A stretch of 64,000 bases of DNA, taken from the NCBI GenBank assembly GCA_024102815.1, contig JAGFJJ010000006.1, forward strand, positions 153,722-217,721, given 5' to 3'. Origin of the DNA: Phycisphaerae bacterium. GTDB lineage: Bacteria; Planctomycetota; Phycisphaerae; UBA1845. Positions 8,998 to 17,580 of this stretch are shown piece after piece. The translations under genes and the position numbers were made by a program. The notes under the pieces are model-generated. The model made no database searches. It was not told the origin of the DNA and saw only the letters and a program-made list of their open reading frames with translations. Within the stretch, counting starts at the first letter, position 1; each line of letters opens with the position of its first letter.

Positions 8998-9783
8998 TTG
9001 CACTTTGCCGGTCGCGGCGCGCAGTCGGAGAACGTCTCCTTGGTACAGGCTGAGCTCCAGTTTGGTGGCGTTACCGCAGACGGAACCGTGATGTGGCGTT
9101 TGCCCGCAAACAACGGGGAGCGGATCCTCGTCCTGACCGATGATGCTCTGTACTCCGCGAAGCTCTCCGAGATGGAGGCGGAACGCCTTGTCCAGGAACT
9201 TTTCCTGCAGAATGCCAACGTTGAGACTTGCATGAAGAAGGCCACCAAGATCCCCCACAAGCGGCTGCACGCGGTGCGGGGCGACGGGAAGACGTTCAAG
9301 GTGAGCATTGCGTACATGTCGCTTCGCAGAGCGCTGACCAGCAACGCCGTGGCCGTCCAGCAAATCACCGTGCCTGATGCCGCGTTCTTGCAGGAGTTCT
9401 TTGAAATCTACAGGACGCGCCTGGGGGAAAAGGCCAAAATCAAGCGCGATGAATTCAGCCCGGCCAAGGCGTTGGTCGCCCCCGGAGTGGCGGCGGGGTG
9501 CATTACCTTTGTCACCTGGTTCTTCGCGGGCGGATTGGCTTCGCTCGACGACGGCCCTCCGTCCGGCCACCACCCCGACAGTGCAGACGCGATCCTCCGC
9601 ATCTCGGATGCCCTGGGTCCGGCTGCGATACTTTCCATCGGTATCATGGCCATCGTCGCCTGCGTCTTCTGGGCTCATTATCGGTGGAAGAACCCGCCGA
9701 TCGTGATCACGCTCAAGCCGGGCAAGATCAAGCGAAAACGGCGTCCCGAGGACAACCCCTCCCCCCAGATTCAGGCGCCTTAG
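8998..9783 (+). CDS. membrane protein of unknown function, two helices
   Basis: About 261 residues if started at TTG 8998, 17 bases after the GH15 gene; the start is weak and a later in-frame GTG near 9089 is possible. A soluble N-terminal region of about 160 residues contains LVLTDDALYSAKLSE and a mixed charged segment. Two transmembrane helices follow (PGVAAGCITFVTWFFAGG and LSIGIMAIVACVFWAHY), separated by an acidic, His-containing loop. A strongly basic tail (KPGKIKRKRR) should be cytoplasmic. The soluble part resembles PH-like membrane-associated domains only vaguely. No function is assigned. Confidence 0.6.
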   Translation: MHFAGRGAQSENVSLVQAELQFGGVTADGTVMWRLPANNGERILVLTDDALYSAKLSEMEAERLVQELFLQNANVETCMKKATKIPHKRLHAVRGDGKTFKVSIAYMSLRRALTSNAVAVQQITVPDAAFLQEFFEIYRTRLGEKAKIKRDEFSPAKALVAPGVAAGCITFVTWFFAGGLASLDDGPPSGHHPDSADAILRISDALGPAAILSIGIMAIVACVFWAHYRWKNPPIVITLKPGKIKRKRRPEDNPSPQIQAP

Positions 9784-9975
9784 CGCAATCCTCGGATCAG
9801 CGCAGCGGATAGCGCCCCATTGCGAGTTCCCACCTGTAACCGGCGACTCGGCTCCTGTAGGATGGTCGTCGAGTCCGACAGAGGCGGCGCGGCCCCGGGG
9901 CTCGGTCCTTCAGAACATCGCCGGCGCATCGAGGTCAGGCAGTGCGCCGGAAGGCGTTCGTTCCGGGACAATAGA

Positions 9976-12609
9976 ATGACGGATGTTCAGGGGCGCCTTC
10001 CAGCCTCCATGCCATCGCCGCCCGCAGAGGACCCTGGCGTTCATCCCGCGCCGTCGCTGATGCACCGGCTTCGGTTCTGGGCGGCCGTCGTGGTGCCCAT
10101 TGCGTTCGTCGTCCTGGCGCTTTGGTTGTTGCACCATCAGTTCCGGCAGTACAAGCTACAGGACATCCTGGCCGGCGTGGGCGAGCTCCCGACCTGGCGG
10201 ATCGGACTTGCCGCTGTGCTGACCATCGTGGCGTTCACCGTGCTGGCCGGGTATGACTGGCTCGGCTTCCGCTATATCAACCACCCCTTGCCGCTGCGCA
10301 AGATCGCCACGGCGGCATTCATCAGCTATGCCCTCAGCTACAACCTGGGATACACGCTGATTACAGGCGGATCACTGCGCTATCGTCTCTATAGCGCCTG
10401 GGGGCTTTCGGCATCGGAGATCGCCAAGGTCGTGGGCTTCTGCCTGCTGACGTTCTGGCTGGGACTGGCCGCGATCGCCGGAGTCGGCCTGCTGGCGGAG
10501 CCCGAGACCATCGGCAGCGCGCTGCGCCTTCCCCCGACGTTGACCTGGCTGTTGGGCATCGTCCTGCTGGTCGTGGTCGGAGCGTATGTCCTGGCGACCG
10601 CGGTATGGAGGCGGTCCATCACGCTGCGATCGTGGACCTTTCACTTGCCGCCGCCGTGGATCTCGCTGTGTCAGATCGTGGTGACGGTCCTCGATCTCGC
10701 TCTGGCCGGAACCGTTCTTTACGTGCTGCTTCCGCAGGACCTGGGCTTGTCCTACTTCGCCGTCATCGGCATCTACCTGATATCCGTGGTCGTCGGACTT
10801 GCCAGCCAGGTTCCCGGTGGGCTGGGCGTATTCGAGACGACATTCCTTCACCTGCTTCCGGGGTCAACGAGTTCCGCCGCCATCGCAGGATCGCTGCTCG
10901 CCTACCGTGGTATCTACTACCTCATGCCCCTCGCGCTGGCATCGCTGATGCTCGCGGCTCATGAAGTCGAGCTGCGTTTCAAGCGCGTTCCGCTTTCGCA
11001 GGAGACGGTCCGCTGGCTGACATCAATGGCTCCGCAGGCGTTGGGCGTCATTACGTTTATCAGCGGTGCCATTTTGCTGTTCTCGAGCGCGACGCCCACG
11101 ACTCCTTCCCGTTTGTACATCCTTGCCCAGTTTCTGCCGCTTCATGTCCTCGAACTCTCGCATCTGGTGGGGAGCATCACCGGGGCGGTTCTCATTATTC
11201 TCTCGCGGGGTATCCAGCTTCGCCTCGACGGCGCCTTCTGGTTGGCCGTGATCTTTCTGTTCGTGGGAATCATCGCCTCGCTGGCCAAGGGACTGGACTA
11301 CGAGGAGTCGATCGTCCTGTCTCTGCTTCTGCTCGCCCTTCTCCCCGCCCGCGGATTCTTCTATCGACGCGCCTCGCTGCTGGACGAGCCGCTCAGCGCC
11401 GGCTGGATGGTCGCCTGTGGCGTGGTCCTGGCCTGCTCCGTCTGGCTCGGGCTCTTCTCCTACAAGCACATCGAATATCGCAACGAGCTCTGGTGGCATT
11501 TCGCCTTCGCCGCCGACGCCCCGCGCTTCATGCGGGCGAGCGTGGCCGTCGCCGCCGTCCTGCTTCTCGCCGCAGTCGGACGCCTGCTGCGTCCCGCGCG
11601 CACACGGATCGAACATTCCTCCAAGGCACTGCTCGACCAGATCCGACCGGTCGTCGCCGCGAGCCGGGAGCCATGCGCCCATCTCGCTCTGCTGGGCGAC
11701 AAGGAGTTTCTGATCAACGACGTCGGCGATGCATTCATCATGTATGCGGTTCGCGGCCGCACCTGGGTGGCCATGGGCGGTCCCGTTGGTCCGACACGGG
11801 AGCACGCCGACCTCATCTGGCGCTACCGCGAACTCGTCGACCGCAGCGGCGGCTGGCCCATCTTCTACCAGGTACGACCCGATAGCCTGCACCTCTACCT
11901 CGATCTTGGACTGACGCTGCTCAAGGTGGGCGAGGAGGCTCGGGTCTGCCTCGCCGATTTCTCACTCGATGGGGGCGAGCGCAAGAGTCTCCGCCATACG
12001 CATGCCCACGCCGGGCGCGAAGGCTGCTCATTCGAGGTGCTCCCCGCCGATCAGAATCACGAACGGATCGCGGAGTTGAAAGAAATCTCAGACCAATGGC
12101 TGGCGGAAAAGAACACACGGGAGAAGCGTTTCTCGCTGGGATACTTCGAGCCCGACTACATCGCCCGCTGCCCGCTGGCGTTGGTCCGCCGGGAAGGCCG
12201 CATCATCGCCTTCGCCAATCTCTGGCTCGGTGCAGAAAAAGAAGAACTCTCCCTCGACCTGATGCGCTTTCGCCCCGACGCCGGGCAAGGCGTGATGGAC
12301 TTCCTCCTCACCAGCCTCATGCTCTGGGGACGTGACGAAGGCTACCGTCACTTCGGCCTGGGCATGGCCCCCCTTTCCGGATTCCACGACCATCCCCTCG
12401 CTCCGCTGTGGAACCGTGCTGGCGGATTCGTCTTCCGCCACGGCGAGCACTTCTACAACTTCGAGGGGCTGCGGCAGTACAAGGACAAGTTCCATCCGGA
12501 GTGGTCGCCGCGCTACCTGGCCGCCCCGGGCGGACTCGCCCTGCCCGCGATCCTCATCGACCTGGCGGCCCTCATCAGCGGCGGCATTCGCGGCGTGGTG
12601 AAGAAGTGA
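9976..12609 (+). CDS. mprF: MprF-type phosphatidylglycerol aminoacyltransferase/flippase
   Basis: 877 residues from ATG 9976. The N-terminal two thirds is a polytopic membrane domain with the flippase-type blocks AAFISYALSYNLGYTLITGGSLRYRLY and SQVPGGLGVFE. The C-terminal third (from about residue 550) is a DUF2156/GNAT-like aminoacyl-phosphatidylglycerol synthase. It carries LLGDKEFLIND, WVAMGGPVGP, LDLMRFRPDAGQGVMDFLL and YNFEGLRQYKDKFHPEW. Such proteins transfer an amino acid from aminoacyl-tRNA to phosphatidylglycerol and flip the product, which lowers surface negative charge. Full length and both domains suggest a working enzyme. The amino acid donated cannot be predicted. Confidence 0.92.
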   Translation: MTDVQGRLPASMPSPPAEDPGVHPAPSLMHRLRFWAAVVVPIAFVVLALWLLHHQFRQYKLQDILAGVGELPTWRIGLAAVLTIVAFTVLAGYDWLGFRYINHPLPLRKIATAAFISYALSYNLGYTLITGGSLRYRLYSAWGLSASEIAKVVGFCLLTFWLGLAAIAGVGLLAEPETIGSALRLPPTLTWLLGIVLLVVVGAYVLATAVWRRSITLRSWTFHLPPPWISLCQIVVTVLDLALAGTVLYVLLPQDLGLSYFAVIGIYLISVVVGLASQVPGGLGVFETTFLHLLPGSTSSAAIAGSLLAYRGIYYLMPLALASLMLAAHEVELRFKRVPLSQETVRWLTSMAPQALGVITFISGAILLFSSATPTTPSRLYILAQFLPLHVLELSHLVGSITGAVLIILSRGIQLRLDGAFWLAVIFLFVGIIASLAKGLDYEESIVLSLLLLALLPARGFFYRRASLLDEPLSAGWMVACGVVLACSVWLGLFSYKHIEYRNELWWHFAFAADAPRFMRASVAVAAVLLLAAVGRLLRPARTRIEHSSKALLDQIRPVVAASREPCAHLALLGDKEFLINDVGDAFIMYAVRGRTWVAMGGPVGPTREHADLIWRYRELVDRSGGWPIFYQVRPDSLHLYLDLGLTLLKVGEEARVCLADFSLDGGERKSLRHTHAHAGREGCSFEVLPADQNHERIAELKEISDQWLAEKNTREKRFSLGYFEPDYIARCPLALVRREGRIIAFANLWLGAEKEELSLDLMRFRPDAGQGVMDFLLTSLMLWGRDEGYRHFGLGMAPLSGFHDHPLAPLWNRAGGFVFRHGEHFYNFEGLRQYKDKFHPEWSPRYLAAPGGLALPAILIDLAALISGGIRGVVKK

Positions 12610-12628
12610 ACCCGGCGCGGCCGGCCGG

Positions 12629-13015
12629 TCACGTCGCGGGTAGTTGCACGTCCAGCGAGCGATATTTCCGCTTCATGAATTGCAGCGCGAGGTACGTGTG
12701 GCAGTGCTCGACCTTGGGGTTGAGGTTCGTGGGGCAGTTGCAGCCGAGGAAGACATCGCCCGTCCGGGCCTTTTCGGCCAACTCGTCGAACGGAGTTCGA
12801 TCCTCCTTGAACCGCACGTCGAGCAGATCGAGGTAGGCCTTCTTGAACGTCGCCCACGCGGCCCGGTCCTTGGTGGATTCAAGGAACTCCCGGGCCATGT
12901 CCTCCGTCGGCCGGAGGGGATGCCTCGTCCGCCAGCGGGTGTCCACGCGAACGCCGTCGGGCAGGGGATCGTCCGGCGGACGCTTGCCGCGGAAGATTTT
13001 GTAGCGAGAGAGCAT
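12629..13015 (-). CDS. conserved hypothetical protein with CxCPTxxNP..CHT motif
   Basis: 128 residues, ATG at 13015. The protein is soluble and basic, with a Pro-rich start (FRGKRPPDDPLPDGVRVDT) and a C-terminal motif GCNCPTNLNPKVEHCHTYLAL. That motif has three Cys and two His, which could bind a metal or act in redox chemistry. I do not know a named family for it; the C-terminus faintly recalls DUF488/DUF4326-type small proteins. It ends 19 bases from the mprF stop in convergent orientation and follows the GlsB-like gene by 17 bases on the same strand. Confidence 0.6.
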   Translation of the reverse strand: MLSRYKIFRGKRPPDDPLPDGVRVDTRWRTRHPLRPTEDMAREFLESTKDRAAWATFKKAYLDLLDVRFKEDRTPFDELAEKARTGDVFLGCNCPTNLNPKVEHCHTYLALQFMKRKYRSLDVQLPAT

Positions 13016-13032
13016 GAACGGCGTCCGCGTAC

Positions 13033-13275
13033 CTACTTCTTGTTGACCATCCGCAGGACCGCCAGCAGCACCACGGCGCCGACCGTGGACATGACCAGGG
13101 CGCCGAGCAGCCCGACGGCCGTGATGTTCAGGATCCGGAAGAGGAACCCGCCGAGAAGCGCCCCGATCACACCGACGATCAAGTCACCGATGACGCCGAA
13201 GCCACCGCCCTTCACCAACTGACCGGCCAGCCAGCCGGCACACACACCGATCAATAGAAACCAGACGATGTCCAT
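13033..13275 (-). CDS. GlsB/YeaQ/YmgE-family small membrane protein
   Basis: 80 residues, ATG at 13275, preceded by GGAGG at a good distance. Three hydrophobic helices are rich in Gly. The pattern WFLLIGVCAGWLAGQLVKGGGFG..DLIVGVIGALLGGFLF is diagnostic of the transglycosylase-associated (Transgly_assoc) family. Members are small inner-membrane proteins often induced by stress; their biochemical role is unknown despite the family name. The length matches the family norm. Confidence 0.88.
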   Translation of the reverse strand: MDIVWFLLIGVCAGWLAGQLVKGGGFGVIGDLIVGVIGALLGGFLFRILNITAVGLLGALVMSTVGAVVLLAVLRMVNKK

Positions 13276-13477
13276 GGTCGTCCTCCGATGATTCTTTGTA
13301 AGGGTTGTGGACCCCGTTCCTAAATTGCTGGTGGGGAGCTCGCGCCCCGGATCATGTCAAATGATCGCCGAACTCTACCATTATCGCGCACGCAGGGATA
13401 CATCCGGGGTGAACGCGGATGCTTGTAAGGACTGGCGGCGAAACCAGGTTCCACAAGACGATCACTCTCGGAAGGAA

Positions 13478-15466
13478 TCAGATCGTCGGAAAGCCAATGG
13501 TCATGAGATAATCGAACGTTGGATCATAATATTCACTCCTGCGGGTGGGATCATCCCCAGAGCCCTGAGGAACTACAATTACCATTCCCTGCCGCGCTCG
13601 TGTCAAGAGTACGCGATACGCGTTCTTTAAGTACATCTGCCGGTCCGTCTTCTTGATTCGGATCCACCGATCACCACGAAAGGACCAGTGCTGCCAACCA
13701 CTGGGCGCGTAGCGGAAATCGCCGTCCCAGGTCACGCAGGCCCAATCGAGCTCGAGACCCTGCACTTGGAACTCTGTGGCCACGTCTTCCAAGTAATAGG
13801 AAGAGCGCACGTCGGCCTTTCCGTTTAGAAACCAAAGCCGTGGGTCGATCGGCGTACGCACGTCAATCGCGTGCGGCTTGAGTCGCTGCGCCTCCGACGA
13901 GGCAACGAGGCCGAAGCGTTCCGAGCCACGGGCTTGGCTCCTAATCCAACACTTGGCCTCCTGCAAACTTCGAGTGATTACGATCGGGTACTGTGGAGTA
14001 ATCTGCCGGAGGGTCGCGCGGGCGGCATCAGTTTCGATGTCGAGTAGTTGTTTGACTAATAGTGACACGTTCTCGGCCCGGAATGACCTCATCGACACTG
14101 CCAGATGAAGCTCGTCGTGCGTTATGACATTTGAGCGCAGCGCGAGATCGTGCAGGACTTCGCCGGCGCCGTACTCGCTGTCGGTCAGACGTGACGATAA
14201 GTAGATGCGCCAGTGCGGGAACTGCCGGTTAAGAGCAAGGATCCACTCGCGGATACCCGCCTCCCCCGTATTGATCTCCTGCCCCCCGCCGACCAAACAG
14301 ATGATGACCCCCCAGTCAGGATGCCGATCCAGGCATGAGATCAGAAACTCTGGCTCCGACTGATTGAAATCCGCACGCTTCTTTCGCTGAAGCATGAAAC
14401 TTCGGGTGCGATCGAGAGTCCAGGCACGTTGCGCCTCGTCGAAAATCGCAACGTGCTCAATCGGTGGGCCGGGATCGATGAGGCACTCGTCGCGGAAGTG
14501 ATGGACGTTTTGAATGAACGTCTTTACTTCGCTCAATGTGCTATTCTTCTTGACCTTCCGACCCTGCTCGCTCTCGCGACGCACTCTATCCCGCGCCAGC
14601 GCCTCGCGCAGAACGGCGACCAGTGGGCCGTTTCCAGACAAAAACACGCTATAGAGCTCGCTTTCCCTTTCGATGTTCTCGGTTGCTACATTCAGTCCGA
14701 CCAAAGTCTTGCCTGCTCCCGGTACGCCGGTAATGAAGCAGATCGATTTGGCTTTTTGATCCCGCGAGGAACGAATGACCTCGCCAATCGCTTGCGACGT
14801 CTTGGTCAGATTGATCGCGCTCGCATCGCTTCGAGAGATTTCGGCCACCGCATGACCGTTGTAAAGGGCCATCGCAGCCTCGACAATTGTTGGTGTAGGA
14901 TGGTAGTGACCTCGCTCCCAGGTGCTTACATCGGTTCGGCCCCCATCAACAAAATCTATCACTCGCGAAAAAATCCTGCCCAGTGATTCTGAATTGCATC
15001 TAATTGGGAGCAGCACTCGATCGCCTTGGGGGGTGTAGGACATGGTCGCGGGAGCGCACTTGGCGCGCGTAGCTACAAGGACGGGTGCGATCGGCAGATT
15101 GTGGCTGGTTTCGTGGAAATTCTTCAGATCAAGAGCGTAGTCCCAAACTTGATCCTCCGCCGAACTGGTGAACCTCTCTTCACCAACCTTGAACTCTATG
15201 ACGAAGAGCACTGAGCCAATCAGCGCCAATACGTCAATTCGCTTGCCGAGTCGCGGAATTGAGTACTCAAAGTAGAGTGAACCCAGTCCGCGAAATGGCG
15301 TCAACGCGCTCTTCAGAATTCCAATCTCTTCGAGCCAGGCGTTGGTCTGAGTAGTTTCGAGAAAGGTACCGGTTGCGCTGGAACTGCGAGCAAGGTGCCC
15401 GAGGATCTCTTCGGGTACCTTGTCCAGGAACTCGTCGATCGGGTCGGAGTAATATGCGCGATTCAT
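13478..15466 (-). CDS. PD-(D/E)XK nuclease-like / DUF2075 ATPase-helicase fusion
   Basis: 662 residues, ATG at 15466. The N-terminus looks like a restriction-type nuclease fold: Glu67, Asp78 (KRIDVLAL) and Glu91-x-Lys93 (VIEFKVG). A P-loop domain of the DUF2075 (Schlafen-group/superfamily 1-like) type follows. Its Walker A is GVPGAGKT at 247-254 and Walker B is IFDEAQ at 341-346. Later helicase-like blocks include [18 protein letters not shown] and [19 protein letters not shown], the latter resembling motif VI of UvrD/DUF2075 proteins. Such nuclease-ATPases are often defence or nucleic-acid surveillance proteins. The gene looks less GC-rich than its neighbours and interrupts housekeeping genes, which suggests acquisition. 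The substrate is unknown. Confidence 0.8.
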   Translation of the reverse strand: MNRAYYSDPIDEFLDKVPEEILGHLARSSSATGTFLETTQTNAWLEEIGILKSALTPFRGLGSLYFEYSIPRLGKRIDVLALIGSVLFVIEFKVGEERFTSSAEDQVWDYALDLKNFHETSHNLPIAPVLVATRAKCAPATMSYTPQGDRVLLPIRCNSESLGRIFSRVIDFVDGGRTDVSTWERGHYHPTPTIVEAAMALYNGHAVAEISRSDASAINLTKTSQAIGEVIRSSRDQKAKSICFITGVPGAGKTLVGLNVATENIERESELYSVFLSGNGPLVAVLREALARDRVRRESEQGRKVKKNSTLSEVKTFIQNVHHFRDECLIDPGPPIEHVAIFDEAQRAWTLDRTRSFMLQRKKRADFNQSEPEFLISCLDRHPDWGVIICLVGGGQEINTGEAGIREWILALNRQFPHWRIYLSSRLTDSEYGAGEVLHDLALRSNVITHDELHLAVSMRSFRAENVSLLVKQLLDIETDAARATLRQITPQYPIVITRSLQEAKCWIRSQARGSERFGLVASSEAQRLKPHAIDVRTPIDPRLWFLNGKADVRSSYYLEDVATEFQVQGLELDWACVTWDGDFRYAPSGWQHWSFRGDRWIRIKKTDRQMYLKNAYRVLLTRARQGMVIVVPQGSGDDPTRRSEYYDPTFDYLMTIGFPTI

Positions 15467-15484
15467 GCCTTAGACGAATCTCGT

Positions 15485-15496
15485 AGGGCATGCCCT
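15485..15496. repeat. 12-base perfect palindrome upstream of the nuclease-helicase gene
   Basis: AGGGCATGCCCT lies 19 bases upstream of the ATG at 15466, in the 78-base gap after glmS. Its position would suit an operator, but it could be chance in GC-rich DNA. Confidence 0.3.
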
Positions 15497-15544
15497 GCAC
15501 ACGTTCTCGCCGGAATGACGATTTGTAGCAACCACGTCTGATGT

Positions 15545-17368
15545 TTACTCCACCGTCACGCTTTTCGCCAGATTCCGCGGCTTGTCCACATTGCACCCGC
15601 GCAGTACGGCTGCGTGGTAGGCGATGAGTTGCAGCGGAATCGCGGTGAGCAGCGGCTGGAGCGGCTCGGCCGTGTCGGGGACGTAGAGCACGTGCTCGGC
15701 CACCTGGCGGATGTGGCGGTCGCCCGCCGTGGCGATGGCGATGATGCTGCCGCCGCGGGCGCGGACCTCGGAGATGTTGTTCAGGATCTTTTCGTACTGG
15801 CTGCCGGCCGTGGCGATGCAGACCACGGGCATGCCGTCGGTGATGAGGGCGATGGGACCGTGCTTCATCTCCGCCGCGGGCATGCCCTCGGCGTGGATGT
15901 AGCTCACTTCCTTGATCTTCAGGGCCCCTTCCAGCGCCACGGGGTAGTTGTATCCGCGACCCAGGTAGAGCCAGTTGTTGCAATCCACGAAGCGCTCGGC
16001 CACGGCGCGAGTCTCATCCACCGATTCCAGCACGCGGCGCATTTGCGCGGGGATCTGCGCCAAGGCGGTGTTGAACGCCGCCGACGCCGACGGCGAAAGG
16101 TGCTTGCGCCGGCCGAGGTAGCAGGCCATGAGCGCCAGCACGGCCACCTGCCCGGTGAAGGCCTTGGTGCTGGCCACGCCGATCTCAGGTCCGACGTGCA
16201 GGTAGACGCCGGCGTCGGTCTCGCGGGCGATGCTGGAGCCGACCACGTTGACCACGCCGAGAACGGTCGCCCCGCGCTGCTTGGCTTCGAGCATGGCCGC
16301 CTGAGTGTCGGCGGTCTCACCGCTCTGAGAGACGGCGATGACCACCGTACCGTCGTCGATGATGGGGTTGCGGTAGCGGAACTCGCTGGCGTATTCCGTC
16401 TCGGTGGGAACGCGGATCAGCTCCTCGAAAAGGTACTCGCCGACCAGTGCCGCGTGCCAGGCCGTACCGCAACCGGTGATGATGAAACGCTTGGCCCGGG
16501 TGAGTTCGCGGGTCATGTCCCGCAGACCGCCGAGGTGTACGCTGCCGTCGGCCAGGTCAATGCGCCCGCGCAGGCAGTTCTCGATGGCCTCGGGCTGCTC
16601 GCAGATTTCCTTGAGCATGTAGTGCTCGTAGCCGGCGAGCTCGATCTGATCGAGGTTCCACTCGATCTCCTCGACGGACTTGGCCACAGGTATGGCGTCG
16701 AGCGTGGTGAGGCGGAGTTCGTCGGCGCGGATTTCGGCGATCTCGCCGTCGCCCATGTACACGACGTGCGTCGTGTGGGAGAGGATCGCGGCCGCGTCCG
16801 AGGCGAGGATGTGCTCGTCCGTACCCACGCCGACCAGCAGCGGACTTCCCTTCCGCGCCGCGACGATCACGTCGGGCTCGTCGGCACAGACCACGGCGAT
16901 GCCGTAGGTGCCGGCCACTTCATGGAGCGCGAGCCGCACGGCCTTGACGATGCTGCCGTCGTAGAAATGGCGGATGAGATGAGCGAGGACTTCGGTGTCG
17001 GTCTCGCTCTTGAAACTTACCCCCTGCTGCTTGAGGAACTTGCGCAGGGCGCGCTCATTCTCGATGATTCCGTTGTGGATGACGGCGATGCGTCCGGTGG
17101 AGTCGGTATGCGGGTGGGCGTTGAGGTCCGTGGGCGCGCCGTGGGTTGCCCAGCGGGTGTGGCCCAGGCCGCGATTCTGCGGGAGGCTGAAGTCGAGCTG
17201 CTGCTCGAGCACGGAAAGGCGACCGGCCGACTTTGAGACAGTGAGTCCGCCCCGGTCGACCAGGGCGACGCCGGCGGAGTCGTAGCCGCGGTATTCCAGC
17301 CGCCGAAGCCCTTCGACCAGAATCGGCAGCGCCGGCCTGTCCCCGATGTACCCGATAATTCCGCACAT
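15545..17368 (-). CDS. glmS: glutamine--fructose-6-phosphate aminotransferase
   Basis: 607 residues, ATG at 17368, the usual length. It makes glucosamine-6-phosphate from fructose-6-phosphate and glutamine, the entry to peptidoglycan and amino-sugar synthesis. The N-terminal glutaminase has the catalytic Cys directly after Met (MCGIIGYIG), HTRWATHG, and HNGIIEN. Two SIS domains follow (GCGTAWHAALVGEYLFEEL and SQSGETADT). The isomerase region has SYIHAEGMPAAEMKHGPIAL and the end DKPRNLAKSVTVE is canonical. No glmS ribozyme was recognised in the 212-base divergent gap to rarA. Confidence 0.98.
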   Translation of the reverse strand: MCGIIGYIGDRPALPILVEGLRRLEYRGYDSAGVALVDRGGLTVSKSAGRLSVLEQQLDFSLPQNRGLGHTRWATHGAPTDLNAHPHTDSTGRIAVIHNGIIENERALRKFLKQQGVSFKSETDTEVLAHLIRHFYDGSIVKAVRLALHEVAGTYGIAVVCADEPDVIVAARKGSPLLVGVGTDEHILASDAAAILSHTTHVVYMGDGEIAEIRADELRLTTLDAIPVAKSVEEIEWNLDQIELAGYEHYMLKEICEQPEAIENCLRGRIDLADGSVHLGGLRDMTRELTRAKRFIITGCGTAWHAALVGEYLFEELIRVPTETEYASEFRYRNPIIDDGTVVIAVSQSGETADTQAAMLEAKQRGATVLGVVNVVGSSIARETDAGVYLHVGPEIGVASTKAFTGQVAVLALMACYLGRRKHLSPSASAAFNTALAQIPAQMRRVLESVDETRAVAERFVDCNNWLYLGRGYNYPVALEGALKIKEVSYIHAEGMPAAEMKHGPIALITDGMPVVCIATAGSQYEKILNNISEVRARGGSIIAIATAGDRHIRQVAEHVLYVPDTAEPLQPLLTAIPLQLIAYHAAVLRGCNVDKPRNLAKSVTVE

Positions 17369-17562
17369 GGCATCGCCCTCGCACTCGGTTGCTGTAACTG
17401 GCCACGCCGCCCCGGCGCCCGAAGCCGGCCAGGTCGCATTGCGTTATCATACGTCCCTATAGCGTGCCAACGCCACTCGGCCGGCCCCGTCCAGTTTCCC
17501 CAGATTATCGGCACGCGATTCCCGGCTCGGACAGCCGACCCGGCGATATCCCGCTGACGGCC

Positions 17563-17568
17563 TATAAT
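17563..17568 (+). promoter_or_regulatory. consensus -10 box immediately upstream of rarA
   Basis: TATAAT lies 12 bases before ATG 17581 (and before an in-frame ATG at 17572). No good -35 box sits at 16-18 bases. Transcription starting 6-8 bases downstream would give an essentially leaderless mRNA. Confidence 0.45.
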
Positions 17569-17580
17569 ATGGGTGCCCCA

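Noticed and set aside
15614..17236. 540-codon open frame antisense to glmS
   Set aside because: Composition is repetitive Asp/Gly/His/Val and it mirrors glmS codon positions. glmS is certain.
17369..17580. glmS ribozyme upstream of glmS
   Set aside because: The divergent gap lacks the conserved ribozyme core, and it is shared with the rarA promoter region.
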